64,000 nt of DNA from Vibrio syngnathi (GTDB taxonomy: Bacteria > Pseudomonadota > Gammaproteobacteria > Enterobacterales > Vibrionaceae), in NCBI RefSeq assembly GCF_002119525.1, contig NZ_CP017916.1, forward strand, positions 2,480,001-2,544,000, written 5' to 3'. Of the stretch, positions 7,245 through 16,166 are shown piece after piece. A program made the position numbers and the translations under genes. The stretch's first letter is position 1; each line of letters starts with the position of its first letter. The notes beneath the pieces were generated by a model, which was not told the origin of the DNA, did not search any database, and was given only the letters and a program-made list of their open reading frames with translations.

Positions 7245-8669
7245 TTACGCGTTGGCGGTTTCTAGCTCGCCTTTCATCTGTGCTCGTTTATAGAAGAACA
7301 ATGTCAGCGTTATCGGCAGTGCAACCGCCACCAGCATCGCGACTAAGTAAATCGACCAATATTGAGGTTGAATCGATAAGATACCCGGCAAGCCACCAAC
7401 ACCGATACCATTCGCCATCACACCTGCGCTACCACAGATTGCAGCCGCTGCGGCACTGCCGATCATTGCGCTCAGCATTGGGAATTTGTATTTAAGGTTG
7501 ATGCCGTACATCGCTGGTTCCGTCACACCTAGGTAGGCTGAGATTGCAGCTGGTACTGAGATGTCTCGCTCGCCTTCACGCTTACTCAAAATAATAATGC
7601 CAACTACAGCAGATGCTTGTGCAATGTTTGATAGCGCAATCAAAGGCCAGATTGGTGTGCCACCTAAGTCTTGCATCAGTTGTAAGTCCACAGCGTTGGT
7701 TGTGTGGTGAATACCTGTGATAACCAAAGGTGCGTATAAGAAGCCAAATACTACTGACCCAAGAATGGCGAAGTCACCAGTCATTGCCACTTTAGCCGCG
7801 AATGCCACACCATCGCCTAACATACGACCGAATGGGCCAATGAAAGCGTGCGCTAGAATCACAGACAAGATGATCGAAACAAATGGCACTACCACTAGGT
7901 ACAAGTAAGCTGGGACAATGCGCTTAAGGTTAGTTTCAATGAACGCCAAAGCCACACCCGCTAACATCGCAGGGATCACCTGGGCTTGATAACCGACTTT
8001 CTCAATCACGAACAAGCCAAAATCCCACACCTCAGGTACCGATTTACCTATCATGTAAGCGTTCATCAACTGTGGAGAAACTAAGGTCACACCAAGCGTA
8101 ATACCCAAAATAGGCGTTCCGCCGAGCTTCTTAACCGTTGCCCAACACACACCAACCGGTAGGAAGAAGAAAATAGCTTCGCCGATCAACCATAAGAATG
8201 AGTGAACGGTTGCCCAGAATTGACTGATTTCAACTAAGGTTTTGCCGTCGAACATGCGAATGTCGCCAATCACATTGCGAAAACCAAGAATCAAACCACC
8301 AGTAATGATGGCTGGCAGCAGTGGTACGAAAATTTCGGCTAAATGGGAGATACCACGCTCAAGGAAGTTCATATTTTGGCGAGCCGCCAGTTTCGCCTCA
8401 TCTTTTGATGATGCATCTTTACCGGTTTGCTCAATCAGAAGTGCGTACACCTCATCAACCTCGGTGCCAATAACCACTTGGAATTGACCTGCGTTAGTAA
8501 AGCAGCCTTTTACCAGCTTAAGCTTCTCTAATTCTGCTTTGTTCGCTTGTTCCGTATCGTTCAATACAAAACGCAGTCGAGTTAGACAATGGCTGACACT
8601 CGCAATATTTTCTTTGCCACCGACTAACTCGATAAGACGCGCAACGTCTTGCTTCGCTATCTTACTCAT
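7245..8669 (-). CDS. treB: PTS trehalose transporter, EIIBC component
   Basis: A 474-residue inner-membrane phosphotransferase permease. The N-terminal IIB domain (residues 1-90) has the phospho-cysteine motif SHCLTRLRFVL near residue 27. The IIC domain follows with about ten membrane segments and the loop GVTEPAMYGINLKYKFPM, which is typical of the glucoside/trehalose family. It imports trehalose as trehalose 6-phosphate. No IIA domain is present, as in E. coli TreB, which uses the glucose IIA protein. A longer reading from 8690 is possible, but a GGTGGGGTAG ribosome binding region points to the ATG at 8669. Two TreR operators lie upstream. Confidence 0.93.
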   Translation of the reverse strand: MSKIAKQDVARLIELVGGKENIASVSHCLTRLRFVLNDTEQANKAELEKLKLVKGCFTNAGQFQVVIGTEVDEVYALLIEQTGKDASSKDEAKLAARQNMNFLERGISHLAEIFVPLLPAIITGGLILGFRNVIGDIRMFDGKTLVEISQFWATVHSFLWLIGEAIFFFLPVGVCWATVKKLGGTPILGITLGVTLVSPQLMNAYMIGKSVPEVWDFGLFVIEKVGYQAQVIPAMLAGVALAFIETNLKRIVPAYLYLVVVPFVSIILSVILAHAFIGPFGRMLGDGVAFAAKVAMTGDFAILGSVVFGFLYAPLVITGIHHTTNAVDLQLMQDLGGTPIWPLIALSNIAQASAVVGIIILSKREGERDISVPAAISAYLGVTEPAMYGINLKYKFPMLSAMIGSAAAAAICGSAGVMANGIGVGGLPGILSIQPQYWSIYLVAMLVAVALPITLTLFFYKRAQMKGELETANA

Positions 8670-8740
8670 ACTACCCCACCCTGGTTTCATTCAATTACTC
8701 ATCTAAACCATGCAGCGATAACTACTCGGATTTAGATTAA

Positions 8741-8754
8741 TGGGAACATTCCCA
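8741..8754. promoter_or_regulatory. TreR operator 1 upstream of treB
   Basis: The perfect palindrome TGGGAACATTCCCA, a LacI-family type site. It lies about 70 bases upstream of the treB start and is 55 bases centre to centre from operator 2, close to five helical turns. Confidence 0.8.
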
Positions 8755-8762
8755 ATCACAGT

Positions 8763-8771
8763 TATTATAAT
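8763..8771 (-). promoter_or_regulatory. Probable treB promoter -10 element
   Basis: The minus strand reads a perfect TATAAT here, between the two TreR operators, so repressor bound at either site would block it. No strong -35 hexamer is obvious. Confidence 0.5.
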
Positions 8772-8794
8772 GCCCACGTGAATGATAAATTAAA

Positions 8795-8810
8795 ATGGGA
8801 ACAGTCCCAT
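8795..8810. promoter_or_regulatory. TreR operator 2 upstream of treB
   Basis: The near-perfect palindrome ATGGGAACAGTCCCAT has the same core as operator 1 (GGGAAC and its complement, one central mismatch). Two such sites around a promoter suggest cooperative binding or looping. Confidence 0.8.
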
Positions 8811-8873
8811 TAATTGAAAGAGATCACACTCTAATTTTAATCTAAGCGGTTCAATTTCGCTTAACTGAGTGGA

Positions 8874-9818
8874 TTATAGAATAGGAGATTGAGTGTGATG
8901 AGAGATCTCTGCATTGCCTAAAAGCTGAGAGATCAATAGATTAGCGGCCAATTTACCCGCAGATTGATATCCAGGATCAATGCTAAATACTCGCGGGAAC
9001 AAGAAAGAGAGAAGATCATTACCACCAACGCCCGTGACGACCACATCTTCACGTTGTAGCTCTTGTAGACGTTTGATGACACCAAGAGCCAATGTGTCGC
9101 TGGCACAAACAAGTGCTTGAGTGGTCGGAGTCAGTACCTCATCCACCAGCTGATAAGCGCTTTCATGATGAAGCTGACCAGTGCGATAGTTCGCAATCAC
9201 TCCAGTGCTTTCGCACCAATCGATATAAGCCTTAAGACGCAGCTCACCGGTTGATTTATCGCTAGGATCAACGCCGATAAAGCCAATATCAGAGATCCCC
9301 TGATCCGACAGATGCGCCAATGCACTGTTGATCACCTGCTGGTTATCATAGTTAATCGACGTCACGTTCTCGGTATCCAGAGCAATCACAACCGCTTTGT
9401 GTTCCCACGCTTCGATCGCAGGGATATCACAGTCAGTAAAGCCAAACACAATGATGCCATCAACATTGCGACGTTTAAGAACCTGAAGGTGCTCATTGGC
9501 TTTATCTCTATCAAGTTGGCTTTCCATGATCACCACATCGTAATCCGCTCGATACAACTCAGTCAGCATAGTGCTAACGGCTTTGTTTTCAGAGGGAGAG
9601 TCCAGACGAGAGATGATCACACCGATGACTTTTTGGCTGCCACCGCGCATAGATTGTGCAGACTTTGAAGGTGTATACCCTGATTCTTGAATTACTCTTT
9701 CCACCCTTTCACGGGTTTCAGGTTTCACTTTTGGATCATTGGTCAAAACGCGAGATACGGTAGACTTACCAACACCGGACAGCTTAGCAATATCGAGAAT
9801 AGTAAGTTTTTTGCTCAT
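8874..9818 (-). CDS. treR: LacI-family trehalose operon repressor
   Basis: A 314-residue DNA-binding protein. The helix-turn-helix at residues 5-30 (TILDIAKLSGVGKSTVSRVL) is followed by the hinge SGYTPSKSAQSMRGG and a periplasmic-binding-like effector domain (VIGVIISRLDSPSENKAV...). It resembles E. coli TreR in sequence pattern and length (315) and probably binds trehalose 6-phosphate. It lies just upstream of treB on the same strand, with the two GGGAAC palindromes in between. Whether it is transcribed together with treB or separately is not clear from the sequence. Confidence 0.92.
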   Translation of the reverse strand: MSKKLTILDIAKLSGVGKSTVSRVLTNDPKVKPETRERVERVIQESGYTPSKSAQSMRGGSQKVIGVIISRLDSPSENKAVSTMLTELYRADYDVVIMESQLDRDKANEHLQVLKRRNVDGIIVFGFTDCDIPAIEAWEHKAVVIALDTENVTSINYDNQQVINSALAHLSDQGISDIGFIGVDPSDKSTGELRLKAYIDWCESTGVIANYRTGQLHHESAYQLVDEVLTPTTQALVCASDTLALGVIKRLQELQREDVVVTGVGGNDLLSFLFPRVFSIDPGYQSAGKLAANLLISQLLGNAEISHHTQSPIL

Positions 9819-9840
9819 AAGAAGTCTGACGTTAAAGGGA

Positions 9841-9875
9841 AGAAAAAGAAAAAGTGAGGGTGACCCCCCTCACTT
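9841..9875 (-). terminator. Terminator after the mliC-like gene
   Basis: A 9-bp stem (9852-9860 with 9867-9875), and on the minus strand a T5-C-T5 tail. It separates the lipoprotein gene from treR. Confidence 0.85.
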
Positions 9876-9908
9876 AACTGTTTGTAAAACCTAGTCGTTA
9901 ACTATGAC

Positions 9909-10250
9909 CTACTTTCGGCAGTTTTTATAGATAACACGACCAAGTTCTAGACGAGCGTTGTCGCCTTTCGTATGTAAAGTGACGCTGTTAACCAATTCAG
10001 AAGTACCATCATCTAGGATGTATTTCGTACCTGAACCGGCTGCGATTTGCGTTAGGCGATATTCATTTTCAGGTAAACGCAATACCGCTTTTTCATTACC
10101 AAGATAAGCGACCTTAAATGAAACATCGGACTCACATTGATAAGTCACGAATTGATCGTCCGATACTGCGCTCTTAGTCTCAGGAGCTGCTGATTTAGAG
10201 CATCCGAATAACGCTACAGTACATAGAGATGCTATCAACAATGCTTTCAT
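9909..10250 (-). CDS. MliC-type membrane-bound lysozyme inhibitor lipoprotein
   Basis: A 113-residue lipoprotein: signal MKALLIASLCTVALFGC with the lipobox F-G-C at residues 15-17. The mature part matches the MliC/PliC fold pattern: VTYQCESDVSFKVAYLGNEKAVLRL, then SGTKYILDDG and a C-terminal KNC. The two cysteines probably form a disulfide. Members bind C-type lysozyme through a conserved Ser and Lys in the S-G-x-x-Y region, which is present here, and protect the cell wall from host enzymes. It is a single gene ending in its own terminator. Confidence 0.8.
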   Translation of the reverse strand: MKALLIASLCTVALFGCSKSAAPETKSAVSDDQFVTYQCESDVSFKVAYLGNEKAVLRLPENEYRLTQIAAGSGTKYILDDGTSELVNSVTLHTKGDNARLELGRVIYKNCRK

Positions 10251-10313
10251 ACTGCGTTCCTCATCTTTATATTGTGAATAACACTTATATCTAAGTGAAA
10301 GAGACTTAGTCTC

Positions 10314-10865
10314 TTAACCTTTTAAGAATGCTGGTACATCTTTAATACTGTCAAGCACGACACTTGCAAGCGCTTCACCTTTTTCAGTGATTGGCTTACC
10401 AGTTCTTACCAGTACTTTAGTGCCAACACCCGCCGCCTCTGCAGCCATCATGTCTTCAGCTTTATCGCCGATCATGACCGAGTTAGCCATATCAATCTTC
10501 AGAAAGTCACGCGCAGAAATGAACATGCCTGGCTTTGGTTTACGACATTCACAATCTTGTTTGTAGTCACCAACACCGTGCTCAGCGTGGTGCGGGCAGT
10601 AATAAATACCATCTAGCTCAACGCCGTTATCAACAAAGTTCCAATCCATCCACTGCGTTAGAGAAAGAAAACGGTCTTCACTAAACATGCCGCGAGCAAT
10701 ACCAGATTGGTTGGTCACTAACACCAATAAATAACCCATATCTTTAAACGCTTTCGCCGCTTCAAACACACCATCGATGTATTCAAAGTCATGTTCATCA
10801 TGTACGTAGCCGTGATCAACGTTAATCACACCATCACGATCTAAAAAAACAGCAGGTTTAGACAA
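10314..10865 (-). CDS. gmhB: D-glycero-beta-D-manno-heptose 1,7-bisphosphate 7-phosphatase
   Basis: A 183-residue HAD-superfamily phosphatase that removes the 7-phosphate in ADP-heptose synthesis for the lipopolysaccharide inner core. HAD motif I is FLDRDGVIN at residues 7-15, motif II VTNQSGI, and the final acidic motif [13 protein letters not shown]. The zinc-binding set YCPHHAEHG...[11 protein letters not shown] is also complete. The start codon is TTG (TTG-S-K-P-A-V), with an AGAGAAC ribosome binding region; no in-frame ATG precedes the catalytic motif. Transcribed away from metNIQ. Confidence 0.93.
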   Translation of the reverse strand: MSKPAVFLDRDGVINVDHGYVHDEHDFEYIDGVFEAAKAFKDMGYLLVLVTNQSGIARGMFSEDRFLSLTQWMDWNFVDNGVELDGIYYCPHHAEHGVGDYKQDCECRKPKPGMFISARDFLKIDMANSVMIGDKAEDMMAAEAAGVGTKVLVRTGKPITEKGEALASVVLDSIKDVPAFLKG

Positions 10866-10991
10866 AATTCAGTTCTCTATCAACTCTCTATTAATCATTA
10901 ATTATTACACGCTTTATTTGCTTCATCACTATCTATTTAGTTTTGCGTTCGTTAACGATTTGTTTCTAGTTTAACTTCGCAACTCGCGTTT

Positions 10992-11007
10992 AGCCGTCTA
11001 GACGTAA
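10992..11007 (+). promoter_or_regulatory. Tandem Met boxes (MetJ operator) upstream of metN
   Basis: Two adjacent 8-mers, AGCCGTCT and AGACGTAA, match the MetJ consensus AGACGTCT at 7 and 6 of 8 positions. They lie directly upstream of a -35-like TTGACT, so MetJ with S-adenosylmethionine would block the promoter. Confidence 0.7.
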
Positions 11008-11016
11008 AAATATCTA

Positions 11017-11045
11017 TTGACTTAGATCATAGAACACCATAGCAT
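11017..11045 (+). promoter_or_regulatory. Probable metN promoter
   Basis: TTGACT at 11017-11022 and TAGCAT at 11040-11045 with a 17-base spacer. This leaves an mRNA leader of about 55 bases before the metN ATG. Confidence 0.5.
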
Positions 11046-11105
11046 CATCTGTAAATCGAGTGAGTCATCAATATATTATTCTGTTCTACCTGCACGGGTT
11101 TCTCT

Positions 11106-12140
11106 ATGATTAAAGTGAATCAAGTCAACAAGGTTTTCTATCAAGGCACTAAAGAAATCAATGCCTTAATTGATATCAACCTCCACATTCCTCAAGGTCA
11201 AATCTTTGGAGTCATCGGCTCTTCAGGTGCAGGCAAAAGTACCCTTATTCGTTGTGTAAACATGTTGGAAGCTCCAACGTCAGGTGAGGTGATTGTTGAC
11301 GGTATCGACCTAACAAAACTCAGCAAATCAGAACTTAGCGAAGCACGCCGTAACATCGGCATGATATTCCAACACTTCAATCTGCTGTCTTCTCGTACTG
11401 TATTTAACAACGTAGCACTGCCTTTAGAGCTTGCTGGTAGAGATAAAGCTGCGATTGAAGCGAAAGTGAGTGAGCTACTTGAGCTTGTCGGCCTATCGGA
11501 TAAGCGTGATACCTACCCTGCGAACTTAAGTGGCGGTCAAAAGCAGCGTGTCGCTATTGCTCGTGCGCTAGCTTCAGACCCGAAAGTACTACTGTGTGAT
11601 GAAGCGACCAGTGCTCTGGATCCAGCAACGACTCAATCTATTCTTGAGCTGCTACGTGAAATCAACCGCAAGCTACACATCACGATCCTACTTATTACGC
11701 ACGAGATGGACGTAGTGAAAAGCATTTGTCACGAAGTCGCGATCATTGGCGGTGGCGAGCTAGTAGAGAAAGGCACAGTTGGCGACATCTTCGCACACCC
11801 TAAGACAGAGCTAGCACATCAGTTTATTCGCTCAACGCTAGACCTATCTATCCCTGAAGATTATCAAGCGCGTTTGCAAGAGACTCGTGTTAACAGTAGC
11901 TACCCATTAGTGCGTCTTGAGTTTACTGGTGCAACCGTTGATGCTCCACTGATGACGCAAATTGCTCGTAAATTCAATATCGATGTCAGCATCTTAAGCT
12001 CTGACCTCGATTACGCCGGCGGCGTGAAGTTCGGCATGATGGTCGCTGAGCTGTTCGGTAATGAAGCAGATGATAATGCTGCTATCCAATTCCTACGCGA
12101 CAACAATGTAAAAGTAGAGGTGCTTGGTTATGTCCTTTAG
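11106..12140 (+). CDS. metN: Methionine ABC transporter, ATP-binding protein
   Basis: A 344-residue cytosolic ATPase of the D/L-methionine importer. Walker A is GSSGAGKST near residue 38, the signature LSGGQKQR near 141, and Walker [13 protein letters not shown]. After about residue 260 comes the NIL regulatory domain that binds methionine and inhibits transport ([15 protein letters not shown]...). Length matches E. coli MetN (343). It is first in metN-metI-metQ; its end overlaps the metI start by 11 bases, so translation is coupled. Met boxes upstream indicate MetJ control. No strong ribosome binding site is visible before the ATG. Confidence 0.96.
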   Translation: MIKVNQVNKVFYQGTKEINALIDINLHIPQGQIFGVIGSSGAGKSTLIRCVNMLEAPTSGEVIVDGIDLTKLSKSELSEARRNIGMIFQHFNLLSSRTVFNNVALPLELAGRDKAAIEAKVSELLELVGLSDKRDTYPANLSGGQKQRVAIARALASDPKVLLCDEATSALDPATTQSILELLREINRKLHITILLITHEMDVVKSICHEVAIIGGGELVEKGTVGDIFAHPKTELAHQFIRSTLDLSIPEDYQARLQETRVNSSYPLVRLEFTGATVDAPLMTQIARKFNIDVSILSSDLDYAGGVKFGMMVAELFGNEADDNAAIQFLRDNNVKVEVLGYVL

Positions 12141-12813
12141 TTTCAACGAGATTGCTGACTGGATCAGCCTTAACGGCAACCTTCTACTCGAAGCAACTGG
12201 CGAAACGCTTTACATGGTTGCTGTTGCTGGCATCGTTGGTTTCGCTGTCGGTATTCCATTAGGCGTGATTCTACACACCACTAAAAAAGGTGGTCTGTTA
12301 GAGAACACCAAACTAAACAAGATTCTTGGTGCCGTTGTGAACGTGGGCCGTTCAGTGCCTTTCTTAGTACTGATGGTAGCGATCATCCCTCTCACTAAAA
12401 TGCTGATCGGCACCTTCATCGGTACAACCGCAGCGATTGTTCCACTCACCATTGGAGCAATCCCATTCGTGGCTCGACTTATCGAGAGTGCACTACTTGA
12501 AGTACCAACAGGTCTAGTGGAAGCAGCTCAGTCAATGGGCGCAACACCAACACAAATCATCAATAAGGTTCTGCTTCCTGAAGCACTGCCGACTATCATC
12601 AACTCAGTGACAATTACGCTAGTGACTCTTGTGAGTTACTCGGCAATGGCCGGAACTGTGGGTGGTGGTGGCCTAGGTGATGTCGCGATTCGTTACGGAT
12701 TTCACCGCTACGATGTGATTATTATGGCTGTGACCGTCGTCATGTTGATTGTGCTGGTACAAATTATTCAATCAATCGGTGATTCATTAGTTCGCCGCGT
12801 TGACCACAGATAA
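12130..12813 (+). CDS. metI: Methionine ABC transporter, permease
   Basis: A 227-residue inner-membrane protein with five predicted membrane segments. The cytoplasmic coupling loop ([20 protein letters not shown]) is the EAA motif that docks MetN. The reading frame can be extended to a TTG at 12124, but the ATG at 12130 ([11 protein letters not shown]) is better. It overlaps the end of metN by 11 bases and precedes metQ by 66 bases. Confidence 0.95.
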   Translation: MSFSFNEIADWISLNGNLLLEATGETLYMVAVAGIVGFAVGIPLGVILHTTKKGGLLENTKLNKILGAVVNVGRSVPFLVLMVAIIPLTKMLIGTFIGTTAAIVPLTIGAIPFVARLIESALLEVPTGLVEAAQSMGATPTQIINKVLLPEALPTIINSVTITLVTLVSYSAMAGTVGGGGLGDVAIRYGFHRYDVIIMAVTVVMLIVLVQIIQSIGDSLVRRVDHR

Positions 12814-12879
12814 CGACTTACAGACCAAAATCAAAGTCGTCTGAACCAAATTAAATAGATTTATTAAAAGGAGATTATT

Positions 12880-13689
12880 ATGAAATTTAACCTTAAAGGT
12901 TTACTTACTATTGCAGCAGCAGCTTCAGCGCTAGTACTAGCAGGTTGTGGTGATAAAGAAGTCGATACTTCTAAGATCAAAGTTGGCGTAATGGCAGGTG
13001 CAGAAGCACAAGTTGCTGAAGTCGCAGCTAAAGTCGCGAAAGAGCAATACGGCCTAGATGTTGAACTGGTCACTTTTACGGATTATGTAACACCTAACGC
13101 AGCGCTAGATGATGGTTCTATCGACATCAATGCATTCCAACACACGCCGTACCTAGATCAGCAAGTTGCTGACCGTGGCTACAAACTAACGATCGCTGGT
13201 AACACTTTTGTTTACCCTATTGCTGGTTACTCTAAAGAAGTTAAATCGGTAGACGAAATCCAAGATGGTGCTCGTATTGCTGTACCAAACGATCCAACAA
13301 ACCTAGGTCGTTCTCTACTGCTTCTTGAGCAGCAAGGTCTACTTGAACTTCGTGAAGGTGCAGGTCTTCTAGCTACCGTTCGTGACATCGTTGGTAACCC
13401 TAAGAACCTAACGATTGTTGAACTAGACGCAGCTCAACTGCCACGTTCTCTTGATGATGTAACTTTATCTATCATCAACACTACTTACGCGAGCTCTATC
13501 AACCTGACTCCACAAAAAGACGGCGTATTCGTTGAAGACAAAGATTCTCCATACGTGAACCTAATCGTTTCTCGAGAAGACAATCTAAATGCAGAAAACG
13601 TACAAAACTTCGTTAAAGCATACCAAACTGAAGAAGTATACAACGCAGCTTCTGACATATTCCAAGGTGGCGTAGTTAAAGGTTGGTAA
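12880..13689 (+). CDS. metQ: Methionine-binding lipoprotein
   Basis: A 269-residue NlpA-family substrate-binding protein anchored in the inner membrane. The signal peptide MKFNLKGLLTIAAAASALVL ends in the lipobox L-A-G-C. The mature protein has the family pattern IKVGVMAGAEAQVAEVAAK, then INAFQHTPYLDQQV and RIAVPNDPTNLGRSLLLLE, which line the methionine site. The start has a strong AAGGAG site. It completes the metNIQ operon and is followed by a strong terminator. Confidence 0.95.
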   Translation: MKFNLKGLLTIAAAASALVLAGCGDKEVDTSKIKVGVMAGAEAQVAEVAAKVAKEQYGLDVELVTFTDYVTPNAALDDGSIDINAFQHTPYLDQQVADRGYKLTIAGNTFVYPIAGYSKEVKSVDEIQDGARIAVPNDPTNLGRSLLLLEQQGLLELREGAGLLATVRDIVGNPKNLTIVELDAAQLPRSLDDVTLSIINTTYASSINLTPQKDGVFVEDKDSPYVNLIVSREDNLNAENVQNFVKAYQTEEVYNAASDIFQGGVVKGW

Positions 13690-13718
13690 TCAGCTAAAAT
13701 AGTACCTTATAGATACCG

Positions 13719-13750
13719 AAAGGGGCTGACTCAATGTCAGCCCCTTTTTT
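13719..13750 (+). terminator. Terminator of metNIQ
   Basis: A perfect stem of about 12 bp (13719-13730 with 13736-13747), a five-base loop and a T6 run. Confidence 0.92.
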
Positions 13751-13807
13751 AATGATGAAGGTTTGCTAGAAAATAAAGCTTCTCAGGGTTAATCGAAATG
13801 AAGTCGA

Positions 13808-14584
13808 TTACTTGAGGTGATCCCAAGAGATATTTGACACCAATCGGCAATCATCACACTTGAAATAGAAAATATCGTGGATTGGTGCATCAAGCAGCCA
13901 TTCACCACCACATTGCGGGCATTTACGCTCTTTTTCAGCTTTCAGGCTGATCCCACCGACACGATATAAGTAGTAGTAAGTTGGAATCTTAGTCAGAAAT
14001 TCAATGCGCCCTCTTAAACCCCAACCGCGTTTGAACAGTACGCTTTTGGTATCACTGATCTCGGTCAACGTTGCATGTTCAGCACGGCAACCACCGCCCA
14101 TTTGTACTTCATCACAGGCTTGCCATTCGGTCTGCCATTTCAGTACGGCTTTATGATCGCCATTGAATGTCGGCGGGTTACGATATAGTGGGATCGGTAA
14201 CAAGCTATCGCCACTACGCAGTGGTGAACAGGTATGAACAAATGTCGTGTATAACACCTGCCAACTTGGCGTTTCATCTTCGGCTACTTCTTCGGAATTA
14301 AGATCTCGGCCAAGCAGACGCATCTTAGGCGCTAATAAACTCGCCGCAGATAAGCGCTCGAAACAGACTTTGACGAAGTCTGAGTGATTACGTGGGTGTA
14401 AACTATCTTGCTCAGGGCACACTACGCGAACATAGAATTCACCGTCGCCCATCACGATTGGAAACTCACGACCTAACACTTGTCCATTATAACGAAGTGC
14501 ATCCATCAAGCCATTAACCGCCTTGTCGACAGCGCTTACCGTTGTGTTATCAAAACACTCAAATTGAAGTTCTAGTACGTACAT
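13808..14584 (-). CDS. DUF2310 zinc-ribbon-containing protein
   Basis: A 258-residue soluble protein whose C-terminus has a zinc ribbon: CPQCGGEW near residue 217 and CDDC near 246. The family (DUF2310) is described as a Zn-ribbon, possibly nucleic-acid-binding protein; its role is unknown. The start MYVLELQFECFDNTTVSAVDKA follows syd by four bases on the same strand, so both are probably translated from one mRNA. The functional link to Syd is not known. Confidence 0.8.
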   Translation of the reverse strand: MYVLELQFECFDNTTVSAVDKAVNGLMDALRYNGQVLGREFPIVMGDGEFYVRVVCPEQDSLHPRNHSDFVKVCFERLSAASLLAPKMRLLGRDLNSEEVAEDETPSWQVLYTTFVHTCSPLRSGDSLLPIPLYRNPPTFNGDHKAVLKWQTEWQACDEVQMGGGCRAEHATLTEISDTKSVLFKRGWGLRGRIEFLTKIPTYYYLYRVGGISLKAEKERKCPQCGGEWLLDAPIHDIFYFKCDDCRLVSNISWDHLK

Positions 14585-14588
14585 CTAT

Positions 14589-15134
14589 TTATACCGCTGG
14601 TTGTAGCTTTTCTAAAAATTCTGCCAATGTCTCGGCTAGTACATCACGATTTTTGGTACCTAAGCGCTCTAGGATCACGTTACCCGTTAGGTTACAGATA
14701 GAGATAACATCCAGTTCAGCATCAGTCGCGGCAATGAAAACCGTTGGTTTTAGCTTTAAACGACGCTGAGTGACTAAGTGACCTAAAATGTTTTCTTGTA
14801 GGCATTCGAAGTCTTCATCACTCCAAATCTGTAACAGAGTCAGTTCGTTACCATCGAAGGTCGCGTTCATATCTGCGCTGAATTGTGCGCCGTAGAAAGT
14901 TTTGATGTCTTCGTGCAGAGTCAATTCAATTCCGGTTTCAACGTTCGTGAAATCCGCGAATTGCTCACGTGGATAGTGCTTCCACAACACGGCGTCGCCA
15001 CTCTTTTCTTCTACGCATGGTGATACGATGTCCACCAGCTCCTCATTACGAGGTAAGCTTTGGTGTTGCTGCTGCCACGCGTCAACGTATCGCTGACTGA
15101 AAGAAAGTAGTGCGTCTTGAGCGCGTTGAGTCAT
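14589..15134 (-). CDS. syd: SecY-interacting protein Syd
   Basis: A 181-residue peripheral inner-membrane protein that binds SecY on the cytoplasmic side and is thought to act in quality control of the SecYEG translocon. Length equals that of E. coli Syd (181). Family features include the N-terminal [20 protein letters not shown], then YGAQFSADM, and the acidic [17 protein letters not shown]. It is first in a two-gene unit with the DUF2310 gene and is divergent from queF, the same neighbour as in E. coli. Confidence 0.92.
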   Translation of the reverse strand: MTQRAQDALLSFSQRYVDAWQQQHQSLPRNEELVDIVSPCVEEKSGDAVLWKHYPREQFADFTNVETGIELTLHEDIKTFYGAQFSADMNATFDGNELTLLQIWSDEDFECLQENILGHLVTQRRLKLKPTVFIAATDAELDVISICNLTGNVILERLGTKNRDVLAETLAEFLEKLQPAV

Positions 15135-15265
15135 GAAAATCTCCTAAACACAAAATAATAAATAGAATCCGAGCTCTTTCCGTGCCGATTAAGCGATGAC
15201 TTAATGACAGGGTAATGGGGATTCAGTAAAATCGACCCCATTCTAATCGAATTTGAAACGAAAGT

Positions 15266-16111
15266 ATGAGCAAATATTCTGACGCAAAAGAGCTAGCGGG
15301 TTTAACCCTTGGCCAAAAAACTGAGTACTCTAACCAATACGATGCAAGTTTATTGCAGCCAGTACCTCGTAGCCTTAATCGCGATGATCTTGCGCTAAAC
15401 GGAGAGCTGCCTTTTGTTGGTCATGATATTTGGACGATGTACGAGCTTTCGTGGCTAAACGCCAATGGCTTACCACAAGTGGCAGTTGGTGAAGTGTTCA
15501 TTCCGGCAACCAGCCAAAATTTGATTGAGTCAAAATCTTTCAAGCTGTACCTGAACAGCTACAACCAAACTCAGTTCGAAAACTGGGAGCAAGTCACTGA
15601 GCGCCTGACCCAAGATTTGTCTGCATGTGCAGGCGAACCTGTGGTTGTGAATGTAAACTCAGTAACCGACTACACGAACCAACCTATCGTGACGATGGAA
15701 GGTGACTGTATCGACAACCAAGATATCCAAATCACCAGCTATGATTTTGAAGCGTCACTACTTGAAGATGCGGCTGGAGATCAAGAAGTAGAAGAAACTC
15801 TGCATAGTCACTTATTAAAGTCGAACTGCTTGATCACCAATCAACCAGATTGGGGCAGCGTAGAGATCGCATATTGCGGTAAGCAAATTGACCGTGAAGC
15901 TCTGCTACGCTATTTGGTTTCTTTCCGTGAGCATAATGAATTCCACGAACAGTGTGTTGAGCGTATCTTCACTGACATCATGAAATACTGCGCGCCATCG
16001 AAACTCACCGTGTTTGCACGTTACACGCGCCGTGGTGGTCTGGATATCAATCCATACCGTTCAACAGAACAAGATAGACCAAGCCACAACAGGCGTATGG
16101 CTCGCCAATAA
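15266..16111 (+). CDS. queF: NADPH-dependent 7-cyano-7-deazaguanine reductase
   Basis: A 281-residue cytosolic enzyme of queuosine biosynthesis that reduces the nitrile of preQ0 to preQ1. This is the long, two-domain form of E. coli (282 residues). The NADPH-binding QueF motif [11 protein letters not shown] is at about residues 90-100, and the catalytic Cys and Asp lie in [12 protein letters not shown] near residue 190. The C-terminal [16 protein letters not shown] is also typical. It is divergent from syd. Confidence 0.96.
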   Translation: MSKYSDAKELAGLTLGQKTEYSNQYDASLLQPVPRSLNRDDLALNGELPFVGHDIWTMYELSWLNANGLPQVAVGEVFIPATSQNLIESKSFKLYLNSYNQTQFENWEQVTERLTQDLSACAGEPVVVNVNSVTDYTNQPIVTMEGDCIDNQDIQITSYDFEASLLEDAAGDQEVEETLHSHLLKSNCLITNQPDWGSVEIAYCGKQIDREALLRYLVSFREHNEFHEQCVERIFTDIMKYCAPSKLTVFARYTRRGGLDINPYRSTEQDRPSHNRRMARQ

Positions 16112-16166
16112 TAGGCTCGATACACACACCTATTGGAACCTACCTCATCTTTAAAAGGACATTGAA

